Shown one piece after another: positions 34,108 through 45,064 of a stretch of DNA of 64,000 bases (positions within the stretch are counted from its first letter, which is position 1; each line of letters begins with the position of its first letter). This DNA is from Rana temporaria (Eukaryota; Chordata; Amphibia; Anura; Ranidae), in the NCBI RefSeq assembly GCF_905171775.1, contig NC_053489.1, positions 145,058,142 through 145,122,141 of the forward strand. The letters are read 5' to 3'. Under the pieces are notes generated by a model, which had not been told where the DNA came from, did not search any database, and was given only the letters and a program-made list of their open reading frames with translations. A program made the translations under genes and the position numbers.

Positions 34108-34237
34108 GGGCTACATGGATGTATTTCTACTGTGCATGTGCCCTTGTCATATTGTGTGCTGGTTCCTCCCACAAGTTTATCAATGGGGGAGGTTATTGTG
34201 CTTTTATGTGACCACCAGTGCAATGAGTCATGGGGGT

Positions 34238-34491
34238 CAGGGCCGCCATCAGGGGGGTACAGGCATTACACCTGTAAGGGGCCCGGATGGCAACCCCCTT
34301 TAAAAAAAAAAAAAAAAAATTTTTTTTTTTTAGAGGTCCGGAGGTCCCCAGGGGCCCGGAGGCCCCGGATGGAAACCCCCCTTTTTTTATTTATTTTTTA
34401 TAAAAAAAAATATTTTTTATATATATTTTTATTTTATTTTTTAATAAAGAGCCATTTTTTTTTTAGAGGTCCGGAGGTTCCCATATACATA

Positions 34492-34527
<36 letters not shown>

Positions 34528-34637
34528 AGGGCCCATAGGTCCCCAGGGCCCCGGATGGCAACCCCCCTTTTTTTATAAAAAAAAATATTTTTTTTTATAT
34601 GGATTTTTTTATATATATATATTTTTTTCTTTATATA

Positions 34638-34706
<69 letters not shown>

Positions 34707-34786
34707 AAAGGGCTCAGAGGTCCCCAGGGCCCCATGTGTGGCAAACCCCCCCTTTTTTTTAATAAATGTTTATTTTTTTATTTTTG

Positions 34787-34865
<79 letters not shown>

Positions 34866-34945
34866 TTTTATTATTATTAAAGGGCCCTGAGGTCCCCAGG
34901 GCCCTGGATGGCAACCCCCATTTTTTTTCATAAATGTTTATTTTT

Positions 34946-35032
<87 letters not shown>

Positions 35033-35364
35033 TTATTATTATTATTAAAGGGCCCAGAGGTCCCCAGATGGCAACCCCCTTTTTTAAAAAAAATATATAT
35101 ATTTTTTTATATATATTTTTTATTTTTATTAAAGGGCCCAGAGGTCCCCAGGGCCCCGGATGGCTACCCCCCTTTTTTATACATTTTTTCTTTATTTCTT
35201 CGTTTTTGTGTAAAGCCCCCCCCCGCTTCTCAATTTACGGCAGCCCCCCCCCCCGCTTCTCAATTTATGGCGGCAGCACCCCCCCCCCCCCCCCGGTTCT
35301 CTGCTCCAGGGGGCCCATGCCTGAAGCTGTGTAAGGGGCCCCATAATTCCTGATGGCGGCCCTG
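34238..35364. mobile_element. hAT element filled with tandem repeats
   Basis: Flanked by atgggggt at 34230-34237 and 35365-35372. Ends cagggccgccatcagg and cctgatggcggccctg. The interior is about six copies of a unit (agaggtccccagggccccgg, atggcaacccccc, T-run) separated by long (TA)n and (TTA)n tracts, then C-rich runs near 35215-35295. Frames here are repeat artefacts. Confidence 0.9.
34660..35030. repeat. (TA)n tracts inside the hAT element
   Basis: Three long TA microsatellites at roughly 34640-34702, 34788-34862 and 34951-35030, one per tandem unit. Confidence 0.9.
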
Positions 35365-35372
35365 ATGGGGGT

Positions 35373-36810
35373 TATAGTTTGAGTAGCAGTAGTGCATTGC
35401 ATATGAACTCAATATACATGCACTGCTCCTACTCAGTAAATAGAAGTTACAGTAAAGGAGCTGCAAGTTAGAAGCATACGGAGAACCCAAACACAGAATC
35501 AAAAACAGATATTTTTTTTCTAATTTTCACTTGAAGGGTGTGAAGGTTTGACTTTAGATACACGCTATTTAAACTTTAATGAAATACTTTTATAAAATTA
35601 AAATATTTTTTTAAATTTACGTTTTTTTCTGACCATAATAAATAAAGAAAATGTACTTTATGTGAAATCATTATACATTCTGTATGTGACTATGTAAGTG
35701 TGAATTTGACTATTACATAAGAAGCCCTCAGTTTTTCCATTGCATATTTTTGGTGTCCCAGGTCAGATAAAGATGTGCTCTGCAGTTCTACAATATATCC
35801 ATGCAAAGCTTCACATTCAAAGGTGGAAGTATTTCCTAATTTCAAAGTTCTGTGAATGATCAGAAGTGTTAGCTTTGGGATTGCTTTTCATATAGAAACA
35901 ATAAAAGAGAAAAAAAATAATGTTTCCATTAAAGTATGCTATTTCTGAATTCTTTAGTGTTATCAACTCTCAGAAGTCATTTGAAAGCATGCACTTTTCC
36001 TGAGAAACTCTTTTCACTCCCTTCACAGATATTCTGGTTTTCTTTGCTTTGTGAAAGGTTAAGGCCATAGTTCCCACTACATTTCTCTACTTTCCTCTTC
36101 TCTGTCTAAATTTAAAATGATATTTTACCCATTGCAGTCATCACGTCCAGTGTTTTTAAGCTCCCGGTTTAAAAAGGTGACTCGGTTTTTCATTTAAAGT
36201 ATGTTTTTCATAACACAGTCTGAAATGAAGCAGCTGGATATAATTGATACACAACCTGCTACTAAGATAATGTCAGTGTTTCTGTTTTTTATGGCACTGT
36301 GTGGAGGTCTGAGGGGAGAGAGAGAGACAGAAACAACATACTTGAAAGAGAATTCCTGACGCATATTGTCTCTGATGTCTGTGAGATGTCCAGCCTGGTG
36401 CATAGTGCAGAGAGAAGCACCCTTTTGTAACCACAAGATTTTTTACATTTTTATCAAGGCATTAAAAAGCAAATTTTAGCCATGCCGGTAAAAACATAAT
36501 TGAATCACAGATATTAGGTCACCTGATGACACCACTGTTCATTGGGTTAGCAATTTCTTTTATCACCTTCTTGCCTGTAGACTGTTTATTCAACAACAAA
36601 TGAACATTCCCCCACTAGTGAGGTCTTCCATGTTGAAGCTGAGCTCCAGTAAAAATAAAAATTGACCCTTGCAGTGCTGCTTGTTAATCCTGCATTGTAC
36701 GTGAGGAAGCTGAAGATCCACTCACAACCAAAAGTTGAGAGGGAGAAAGTTTAAGATAGTTTTAACAACTTTTTCAGCTGTTTCAGAGAACTACAAGCAC
36801 GAAATGTAAG
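35373..36810. other. No recognised feature
   Basis: About 1.4 kb of AT-rich, single-copy-looking DNA, one of the longest stretches here without an identifiable transposon. No ORF or splice structure I can support. Confidence 0.5.
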
Positions 36811-36818
36811 AGTGCGAG

Positions 36819-38361
36819 CAGGGCCGGACTGGGAATAAAAACCAGCCCTGGAAAAAAATTCATACCAGCTCCATAGCATTATTATACCAGATCAACATCC
36901 CTATGTCATTTTCTTATATATAAAAGGGAAAACCATACATTTTAAAGCAGATTTGAAGTGTATTATATATAGATAAGACAGATATGAAAGCACATATGGA
37001 GAGATATGAGATATGAGCAAATTTCAGTTAAAAGTGGTAAAGTGGAGCAATCATCAAGGGGGACCCCAGGCACTCTGGGAATGTGGGGGGCTCTGGTGAT
37101 CAGAGACCACTTTCCGCAGAAATAAGACACTAAGGTAAGGGGGGGTGGGTTACTGATATAAGGGGGATACTTTTATATCAGTGCCCCCTTACATTATTGT
37201 ATTCACTCCCCCCTTACATCAGTGACCCCCCCTCAGACTGGCTTGGCGGCACTGATGCTGACCTCCTCTCAGGTGCAAGAGATCAATGCATCAAATTCAC
37301 CCTCATCAGGGCCCATCAAATGCAACCTATTAGTGCCCATCAAATGAAACTACCAGTGCCCATCAAATGCAGCCTTATCAGTTCCCACCAAATGCAGCCT
37401 ACCAGGGCAGTGCCCACCCAATGCAACCTACCAGGGCAGTACCCACCAAATGCAGCCCACCTAATGCAACCTACCTGTGCAGTGCCCACCTAATGCACAC
37501 CATCTATGCAATGCCCACCTAATGCAGCCACACATATGCAATGCCCACCTAATGCAGCCACACATATGCAGTGCCCAGCAAATGCAGCCCATCTGCACAG
37601 TGCCTAGCAAATGCAGCCCATCTGCGCAGTGCCCACCTAATGCAGCCCACCTGCGCAGTGCCCAGCAAATGCAGCACAACTGTGCAATGCCAACCAAATG
37701 CAGCCCACCTGTGCAAAGCCAACCTAATGCAGCCCACCTGTGCAGTGACCAGCAAATGTAGCCCATCTGTGCAGTATCCAACAAGTGTAGCCCACATTTG
37801 CAGTGTCCACCTAATGCTGCTCACCTGTTTAGAGCCCACCTAATGCTACCCACCTAAAATGCAGCCCACCTAATGCAGCCCACCTAACGCAACACACCTA
37901 AAATGCAGCCCACCTAATGCAGCCCACCTAATGCAACACATCTAATGCAGCCCACCTAATGCAGCCCACCTAATGCAACACACCTAATGCAGCCCACTTA
38001 ATGCAACACACCTAATGCAGCCCACCTAAAATGCAGCCCACCTAATGCAACACACCTAATACAGACCACATAATGCAACACACCTAATGCAGCCCACCTA
38101 ATGCAGCCCACCTAAAATGCAGCCCACCTAATGCAGCCCACCTAAAATGCAGCCCACCTAATGCAGCCCACTTACTGCAACACACCAAATGCAGCCCACT
38201 TAATGCAACACACCTAATGCAGCCCACCTAAAATTCAGCCCACCTAATGCAACACACCTAATGCAGCCCACTTAATGCAACACACCTAATGCAGCCCATC
38301 TAATGCAGCCCACCTAATGCAGCCCACCTAACAGATATCCTGGTAGGCCAGTCTGGCCCTG
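36819..38361. mobile_element. hAT element carrying a minisatellite
   Basis: Flanked by agtgcgag (36811-36818) and agtgcaag (38362-38369), an 8-bp duplication with one change. Ends cagggccggactggga and ggccagtctggccctg. No transposase; about two thirds is tandem repeat. Confidence 0.85.
37310..38335. repeat. Minisatellite, about 14-bp units
   Basis: Units gcagcccacctaat and gcaacacacctaat alternate irregularly from about 37850; a diverged longer unit (cagtgcccacctaatgcagc) forms 37310-37850. Open frames of about 100 codons on both strands are repeat products. Confidence 0.9.
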
Positions 38362-38511
38362 AGTGCAAGCAGGGCAGCTAAAATAGACAAGAGGAGGAGA
38401 GTAAAACAAATCCTCAAAAAAATCCTCAAAAGAATCCTATAAAGTAGTCATGTAAGTCTCAGCAATGAACTCCCAGTATCTGTTCTCTTTTAGGGGCACA
38501 GTAATTTCAGT

Positions 38512-39186
38512 GGCCCAGATTCAGGTAGAGCCGCGCAATATTTGCGTGGGCAAAGGGCAACGATTTTTGCTCTGCGCCCACGCAAATATTTCGATTTCCC
38601 CGCGATTCACGGAGCAGTAGCTCCGTAAATTGCGCGGGCGCTATGCTAATTTGCCCTGCGTAAGGGCGCCTAATGTAAATGATCCCGCCGGGGGCGGGAA
38701 TCATTTAAATTAGGCGCGCTCCCGCGCCGAGCGAACAGCGCATGCTCCATCGGGAAACTTTCACGAATTCACTAATTCACGAATCACTTACGTAAACGAC
38801 GTGAAATTCAAATTTCACGAGCGGGAAGGGTGGCTATACTTTAGCATTGGCTGCGCCTACTATGAGTAGGAGCAGCCTTATGCTAAAGTTGCCGTACGGA
38901 AACTCCGTACCTTGCGTGCGCAGGGCCCGCGCAACTTTTGTGAATCGGTGTTAGTATGCAATTTGCATACTATACACAGATCACAATGGCCGCGCCCCCT
39001 AGCGGCCAACGCAAGAATGCAGCCAAAGATATGAAGGCATAAAGAGGCTTATGCCTGTCATATCTTAGGCTGCAGTCGGTGTAACAAGGTTCCTGAATCA
39101 GGAGCACTCGTTACACTGGAGCAAGTAAGCACTTGCGCCGCGCAACCTATGGTTGCGCGGGCGCAAGTGCTTCTTGAATCTGGGCC
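38512..39186. mobile_element. Harbinger-like MITE, AGT duplication
   Basis: Ends ggcccagattcaggtag and cttgaatctgggcc, flanked by AGT at 38509-38511 and 39187-39189. Contains ctcccgcgccgagcgaacag, gttgcgcgggcgcaagtgct and other inverted blocks shared with 13825 and 3603. Confidence 0.85.
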
Positions 39187-39189
39187 AGT

Positions 39190-39790
39190 GTGTGCACATT
39201 TACGTGTGTGTGTTTTTAGGAAATAAGATCACTAAATGCCTTTTAAAAGAAGTGTTTGTGTGCAGTCATGTGGTTTCCCAAACACAGGGAGTCCAGTGGG
39301 AGGGGTTGATAGTCCTCACTGACGTTTGTATTATACGTCAGCAAAGGAATTTGTACACTCTGACCTTAAAGAGGGGGAGCAGCTGCAGGGTAATACTCAG
39401 CCAGCCAAGGCAGGTGGGGAGGGGAAGGGAGCAGCTTTACAATACACAGACTACAGAAATGGCAAGAGGGAGATGCAAATGCTGCACAAAGAACGGCATG
39501 ACAATAAACGTAAACTGACAACGCTGTCATGGATCAGCAGCCATGATTACTGTGGTCAGTCAAGCAGGATCAACCAGGTATTATACCACAGGGAAAAGAC
39601 AAAATAACATAGCTGTATCGTTGTACGGTTTATTGTGCGTTTAAGAGAAAGAGGCATGCTTATTTTTATAGGTTTACTACCTTTTAAATGTATTAATAGT
39701 ACAAAGTCAGGGTCAGAGCATATTGGCCCCATAATGGATAATCATGGGAAGTTAGTTACAAGGTTGTTTGACAAGGAGAGGGCATTGGTA
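39190..39790. other. No recognised feature
   Basis: Moderately GC-balanced DNA. A 121-codon frame (39153-39518) starts in the MITE and has no motif I recognise. Confidence 0.4.
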
Positions 39791-39850
39791 TTAACCACTT
39801 GACCACCAGGCCTATTCTGGCACTTCTCTCCTTCCAAGGCCAAGCGAGAG
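39791..39850. mobile_element. Terminus of a TTAA family B element
   Basis: ttaaccacttgaccaccagg and cacttctctcc form the outer end of a TTAA element, cut off shortly before the LINE ORF. Confidence 0.45.
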
Positions 39851-39909
39851 GATTCAGCGAATCTTCCCTCTATTGCAATTAATCCCCCCCCCCCCGGTGA
39901 CTGGCAACA

Positions 39910-42234
39910 ATGGTTAAACTGCGATACTCTGCAGAAACGATTTGGGGTCTGAGACAATTCGCAACAGTATTACCAGCCGTCACCAAAAAGGCCTTAAAAA
40001 TAGACCAACTTTTGAGATTCGATCAACGATCGACCATCAAAAATTTCAACCATTTAACCCAGCTCAAGCACATATCATGTGCTTTGATCAACACAAGATC
40101 GGCAGTAAAACACCGATCAGAAATCCACGATTTCTTACTACAAAACGATCTAGACTGCCTCTTTATCACAGAAAGCTGGCTTTCAGACGACTGCAACACC
40201 ATTCTTGGAGAATTGGTGCCAGAAAATTATCGAATTATAACGGAAAACAGAATAGGGCAAAGAGGAGGAGGCCTGGCGGTGATCCATAAGTTTCATATTG
40301 CAATCACTAAGCCGGTCCTTCAAAATCCTCTTCCATTTATGGAAACCCTTACTCTTCAACTTCAAACTAACCCCCAGGAGACTGTTCACATTCTCCTCTG
40401 CTATAGGCCACCTGGGCCAAAATCGCAGCTTCTACCATCATTAACGGAGTTCATATCCACTTATACCCTTAACAGCAAACATCTTTTGCTGCTCGGGGAC
40501 TTCAATCTGTGGGCCAACTCCGCACAGGATCCCATTGCGGATGCCTGCATCGATCACCTGGAAGGATTAGGACTACAGCAACTTATATGCGGTCCCACGC
40601 ATGCTTCAGGTCACACACTCGACCTAATTTTCAGACAAAATCTGAAAATAAACATTTTGGGAAATGAACCTTTGCCATGGACAGACCACCATGCAATTAG
40701 ATTCATAATTTCCAAAATTCCACCAGTTATAAAAGCACCCAAGCCAGTGACAATACACTGGGCTAGATCTCAGAAGAAGCTCCATTCGGAACTCTTCAAA
40801 TCTACCTTGGGAAACCGAATCGAAACTATTCATCCTCAGTTAACAGCCTCAGATACACTGGATGCCATAAATGCAGCTCTGCTACAATCAGCCGACTTAG
40901 TAGCACCGAAACGCAAAGTCCGCATCCGGAAAAAAAAGTCCGGCTGGTTCAACAACCAGCTGTCCCTACTGAAGCAAGAGCGCAGAAGGGCGGAAGCCGC
41001 CTGGAAAAGAAGCCCTTCAGAAGATCACCTCATCATCTACAAGGCAATAACAACACAATATCATAAAGAAATCTTCAAAGCAAAGAAACATCATTTTTCT
41101 ATGACGATTAACAGCGCCATGAACCGCCCCCGAGAACTATTGAAGATGGTCACCCAGACCATGAATCCGGGATGTCTTGAAGTCCCCAATTCAGACACCC
41201 AAGAGTTCTGTAATGAACTATCGGATTTCTTCATCGACAAAATCGAAAGAATCCGGGTAAGTATTCTGCAAAATAATACCCCCCTCAGCCCCCTCTTCAA
41301 TCAACTACAAAACACCAACAGAAACCTTCTACAATCAACTAAGTTCACTCTGGAACCCATCTCCATCGGTACCACCAAAAATATCATTGGTGCGTTGCGG
41401 AACAGCACAGCACCCAATGACATCATTCCCACCAAGCTGCTGAAGGAATGCGCCGACATTCTGGCGCCTCCCATCACACAGCTTATAAATCAGTCATTTA
41501 AGGAAGGCATAGTGCCATCCCTGCTGAAAGAGGGCACAATCCAGCCCATCCTGAAAAAACCTAACTTGGATCCCAAGGACCCAACTCACCGCCGCCCCAT
41601 AACAGGCCTAAATATTCTCTCCAAGATAATGGAGAAAATAGTGGTACAACAGCTGCAACAGCATCTGGATACCCACAATCTACTCGATCCATTTCAATCA
41701 GGTTTCCGTCCCGGACACGGGACAGAAACGGCCTTACTCAAAATATGGGACGATGCCCTCGAGGCCGCAGACGAGGGAGAATCCTGTCTCCTGGTTCTGC
41801 TGGACCTAAGCGCAGCCTTTGACACAGTAGACCACAAAATGTTACTGATGCGACTGGCCGAGGTAGCCAGAATCGCAGAAGGTGATTTACCATGGTTTTC
41901 CTCCTTTCTTGAAAACCGATCACAAACAGTGAAACTGGGATCTTTCACGTCGGAAAAACGCACGGTGCCATGTGGAGTCCCCCAAGGATCCCCCCTGTCA
42001 CCGGTACTGTTCAACATCTATCTTCGCCCTCTCTTTGATATTATCAGTAGCCAAGAACTACTTTATCACTCTTATGCAGACGATACGCAATTGTATTTTC
42101 GCATCTGCAACAAAAAGGATCATCATCTCAGTTTAGAGAAATGTCTCTCTTCGATAGAAAACTGGATGACTAAGAGTTATCTTAAACTCAACAGTTCCAA
42201 AACAGAACTTCTTATGTTTCACATGGCAAATTAG
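39910..42234 (+). CDS. L2-type LINE ORF2: endonuclease and reverse transcriptase
   Basis: 774 codons without a stop. The first 60 residues are unremarkable. APE endonuclease at about 60-285: INTRSAVKHRSEIHDFLL, FITESWLSDD, GQRGGGLAVIHK, LLLGDFNLW and WTDHHAIRF. RT at about 480-770: GFRPGHGTETALLKIW, VLLDLSAAFDTVDH, GVPQGSPLSPVLFNIYL and catalytic YADDTQLYF. These would nick chromosomal DNA and prime reverse transcription. The ORF stops just after the palm (YLKLNSSKTELLMF), short of the thumb and C-terminus, and CR1-type sequence follows. Uninterrupted length suggests a young copy. L2 rather than another Jockey-group clade is my best reading, not certain. Confidence 0.85.
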   Translation: MVKLRYSAETIWGLRQFATVLPAVTKKALKIDQLLRFDQRSTIKNFNHLTQLKHISCALINTRSAVKHRSEIHDFLLQNDLDCLFITESWLSDDCNTILGELVPENYRIITENRIGQRGGGLAVIHKFHIAITKPVLQNPLPFMETLTLQLQTNPQETVHILLCYRPPGPKSQLLPSLTEFISTYTLNSKHLLLLGDFNLWANSAQDPIADACIDHLEGLGLQQLICGPTHASGHTLDLIFRQNLKINILGNEPLPWTDHHAIRFIISKIPPVIKAPKPVTIHWARSQKKLHSELFKSTLGNRIETIHPQLTASDTLDAINAALLQSADLVAPKRKVRIRKKKSGWFNNQLSLLKQERRRAEAAWKRSPSEDHLIIYKAITTQYHKEIFKAKKHHFSMTINSAMNRPRELLKMVTQTMNPGCLEVPNSDTQEFCNELSDFFIDKIERIRVSILQNNTPLSPLFNQLQNTNRNLLQSTKFTLEPISIGTTKNIIGALRNSTAPNDIIPTKLLKECADILAPPITQLINQSFKEGIVPSLLKEGTIQPILKKPNLDPKDPTHRRPITGLNILSKIMEKIVVQQLQQHLDTHNLLDPFQSGFRPGHGTETALLKIWDDALEAADEGESCLLVLLDLSAAFDTVDHKMLLMRLAEVARIAEGDLPWFSSFLENRSQTVKLGSFTSEKRTVPCGVPQGSPLSPVLFNIYLRPLFDIISSQELLYHSYADDTQLYFRICNKKDHHLSLEKCLSSIENWMTKSYLKLNSSKTELLMFHMAN

Positions 42235-43195
42235 GTTTTATATTGAAAAATGTAATGCACTTGGGGTATAAACATATAAATGCAAGTTACTCACTAGGGA
42301 AAGAACCTCTGGAAGAATCAAGAATGGAAAATGATCTGAAGGTCCTAGAGGATCACATGCTCATCAATAGCATGCAATGCCAAGCTACAGCAAGCAGAGC
42401 TAGCAGACTATTACCTGCATTAAAAAGGATATATACTCAAGAGATAAGACTTTAATTCTACCACTTTACAAAACTTTGGTGCGGCCATATTTTGAGTATG
42501 CCATCCAGTTCTGGCCACCAGTCCTCAGGAAGGATGTGCTGGAACTGGAGAGAGTCCAGAGGAGGGCAGCAAAGCTAATAAGAGGCCTGGAGGACCTCAG
42601 CTACGAGGAACAACTAGAAGCAACAATCATTCTCCCTTGAAAAGAGATGCTTAAAATGGTTAAAAAATCTGAACAAAACATATATATCTGTAGTGTTTAC
42701 TTGTCTTTCTCCAAAACTCTAAATGTTATTTCTCTCTGATGCTTTAGTCCTCTGTTATCAGCATGAGTCACTTCTAAAAAGTTTCTAAAACGTTTTCCCA
42801 ACACAAGATACCATTTGTGACGGGGAGGGAGATAAGCACACAGCTTGTCCATTCAAAATACAGCTCTACTTGCTCTTTTGTTTCTTCGCCTATGTGGGAA
42901 GGGGGTGTCCCTTTCCTCCAATCAGCTCTCACACAGTATAAAAGAGCTGTGACTGCAGCTATCCACCCCTCCTCTGTATCCCTCACAGATGCAGATTTTT
43001 TTTTTTTTTTACAATTGTGCACTTTGAAGGGTTGTACAGACAGCAGATAAACAAGTAAACCTTATGTAGGAGGATTTATTTAATCTCTGTGTGTCATCAG
43101 AGGCTATTCACTTTACTGAGTATTTGAGAGGGTTTACAACCACTTTATGAGGAGTTATGATTGCAATGTACAAGTATCTCAATGGGGATTCAAGA
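42222..43195 (+). pseudogene. CR1-type LINE C-terminus, split by a TTAA element
   Basis: From 42222 one frame reads TWQIRFYIEKCN, then others give VLEDHMLINSMQCQATASRA, LYKTLVRPYFEYAIQFW, LERVQRRAAKLIRGLEDLSY and LEKRCL, which is the thumb and C-terminal region of CR1 reverse transcriptases. After the insert at 42651-43148 it resumes as MIAMYKYLNGDS. Several frameshifts and a stop; no catalytic domain. Confidence 0.8.
42651..43148. mobile_element. TTAA MITE, AAGTGGTTGTAAACC type, with TATA box
   Basis: TTAA at 42651-42654 and TTAT at 43145-43148. Ends ttaaaatggttaaaa and gggtttacaaccactt. Inside, gtataaaagagctgtgac near 42937 is a good TATA-box match. It lies in the CR1 fragment between LEKRCL and the MIAMYKYLNGD block. 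Confidence 0.65.
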
Positions 43196-43243
43196 CACAC
43201 ACACTCATTGAACTAGTGTCATTATTTAACCTTACCAACTATT

Positions 43244-44378
43244 AGGTAGATTCACACACAATGGCCTAACTTTAGGGCGGCCTAGCCTAGCCTTTTTAGG
43301 CTACACCGCCGTAAATTAGTTAGGCTAGTAGTGATTCACAATCTACTTACATGCTAATCTACGGCAGTGTAGCCTAAAACGAGCGGGCGTAAGGGCGCCT
43401 AAGGCCCCGTACACACGATAGAATCCATCCGCTGAAAAATCTCACCATAGATTCTATGGTGTGTACATTCCTGCGGATATTTATCCGCGGAAATTTCCCA
43501 ATTCCAGCAGATAAAAATTTGTAGACATGTCTACAAATCTATCCGCTTGAATTGTCTCCCGCGGATCGATCCGGTGGTCTGTACAGACTCACCGGATCGA
43601 TCCGTCCGAAGGGATCCCCCGCATGCGTCGTAATGATTCGACGCATGCGTGGAATTCCTTTTATGACGGCGCGACACGTCATCGCGAGGGGATTTTGGCG
43701 CGGATTTTGATCCGATGGTGAGTACACTCCATCGGATCCAAATCCGTGGAAATCCTCTCGGTGGACCGTATCCGCGGATAAATCCTCTCGTGTGTACTAG
43801 GCCTAATTCAAATGACTTGGAGGGGGGCGTGTTGTATGGAAATGATGCTTGACCTCACGTTTTTTGAAGTTTTTTGACACTGCGCATGCGCCGGGCGACT
43901 ACATTTCCCACTGCGCATTGCGGCTAAGTAGGGAGTACGGGCCTATTGATTTTGACGCGGACGTAAACGACGTAACTCCCGATTCGCGGACGACCTACGC
44001 AAATGACGCAAACATTTCGAACCTCGCGGCGGGAACGGCGGCCATACTTTAACATTGTTATTCCACCTCATAGGTGGAATAACTTTAGGCCGCCTAAGGC
44101 CTTACGGAAACGACGTAATGCGACGGTGTAGGCCTGGCGTACGTTCGTGAATCGGCGTATTCCCTCATTTACATAATCTACGCCGGCCGCAATGGAAGCG
44201 CCATCTAGCGGCCAACAGAAACATTGCAAGCTAAGATAGAACGGCGCAAGCCGGCCTATCTTAGCTTTGTTTAAGTGTATCTCTGTTAGAGAATACACTT
44301 AAACAAACGCTGGCGTAGATTCAGAGTTAGGTCGGCTTATCTACTGATAAGCCGGCCTAACTCTTTGTGAATCTACCT
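43244..44378. mobile_element. Harbinger-like MITE, GGTAGATTCACA ends, with nested MITE
   Basis: Ends aggtagattcacacacaatg and tttgtgaatctacct. The interior shares ggcggccatactttaacatt and cgccggccgcaatggaagcg type blocks with the GGGCCAGATTC family. Split at 43403-43803. Confidence 0.75.
43403..43803. mobile_element. Hairpin MITE, GTACACACG family, perfect TAA duplication
   Basis: Ends ggccccgtacacacgatag and cgtgtgtactaggcc, flanked by TAA (43400-43402 and 43804-43806). The joined flanks give gggcgcctaattcaaatg, the sequence expected in the host family (compare cccgcctaattcaaatgggg at 13967). Sibling of 10611-11101. Confidence 0.85.
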
Positions 44379-44425
44379 ATATGTATTCAAAGTTATTACT
44401 TTCTAGGTTTCTTGTTATGGTTAAA

Positions 44426-44877
44426 TTGAAGCGGTTGTAAACCCGCATGAAAATTTTTTTTTTTTTTTCCTCCTATAAGGGAAAAGTCATAATGAGCTAA
44501 TATTCACCGCATATTAGCTCATTATGAAATACTTACCTCGGAACGAGGTGCGTAGCACTTACCTGGTTCACGCCGAGCGAGATTTCATCTTGCTTCGGCG
44601 TGTCTTCCGGGTATCGCCGCTCCAGCGCTGTGATTGCCTGGAGCGGCGATGACGTCACTCCCGCACATGTGCGCGGGAGATTTAAAACTCAGCAAGGTCC
44701 GGCGGCTGCCGGTCCTTTCGCCGTAGATCCCCCCTGCGCATGCGCAGCGGTGCATTGCGAGGGGAATATCTCCTAAACCGTGCAGGTTTAGGAGATATTC
44801 TCCTTACCTACAGGTAAGCCTTGTTATAGGCTTACCTGTAGGTAAAAGTACAAAAAGTGGGTTTACAACCACTTTAA
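44426..44877. mobile_element. Palindromic TTAA MITE, GCGGTTGTAAACCC type
   Basis: Ends ttgaagcggttgtaaacccg and gtgggtttacaaccacttta; targets TTGA (44426-44429) and TTAA (44874-44877). Inner inverted pairs include ataatgagctaatattcacc with atattagctcattat. Confidence 0.75.
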
Positions 44878-45064
44878 CCTATATGGTTTTAGTTTATAGA
44901 TTTCACTATTAGATGTGGCCATGGTGCCTACTAGTCTGTACCTGTATATGATTTTACCATTTTTGCACATGGCATGTTTAAAAAAAGGTGGGCAGAGTTA
45001 TGATAGCCAAGTGGCTGAAAATGTATGTTCTGTCATGGTAAAACAAAAAAAAAAGCCTCTAAGG

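Noticed and set aside
34599..35353. Open frames of 90-140 codons across the second hAT element
   Set aside because: Products of TA tracts and C-rich runs within a tandem array.
37197..37843. Long overlapping frames on both strands (90-107 codons) with Cys/His-like spacing (MQPTCAVP)
   Set aside because: Looks like a metal-binding repeat at first sight, but it is a minisatellite read in frame; both strands are open for the same reason.
37310..38335. CRISPR-like regular repeats
   Set aside because: Units are contiguous and short with no spacers, in vertebrate DNA; this is a minisatellite.
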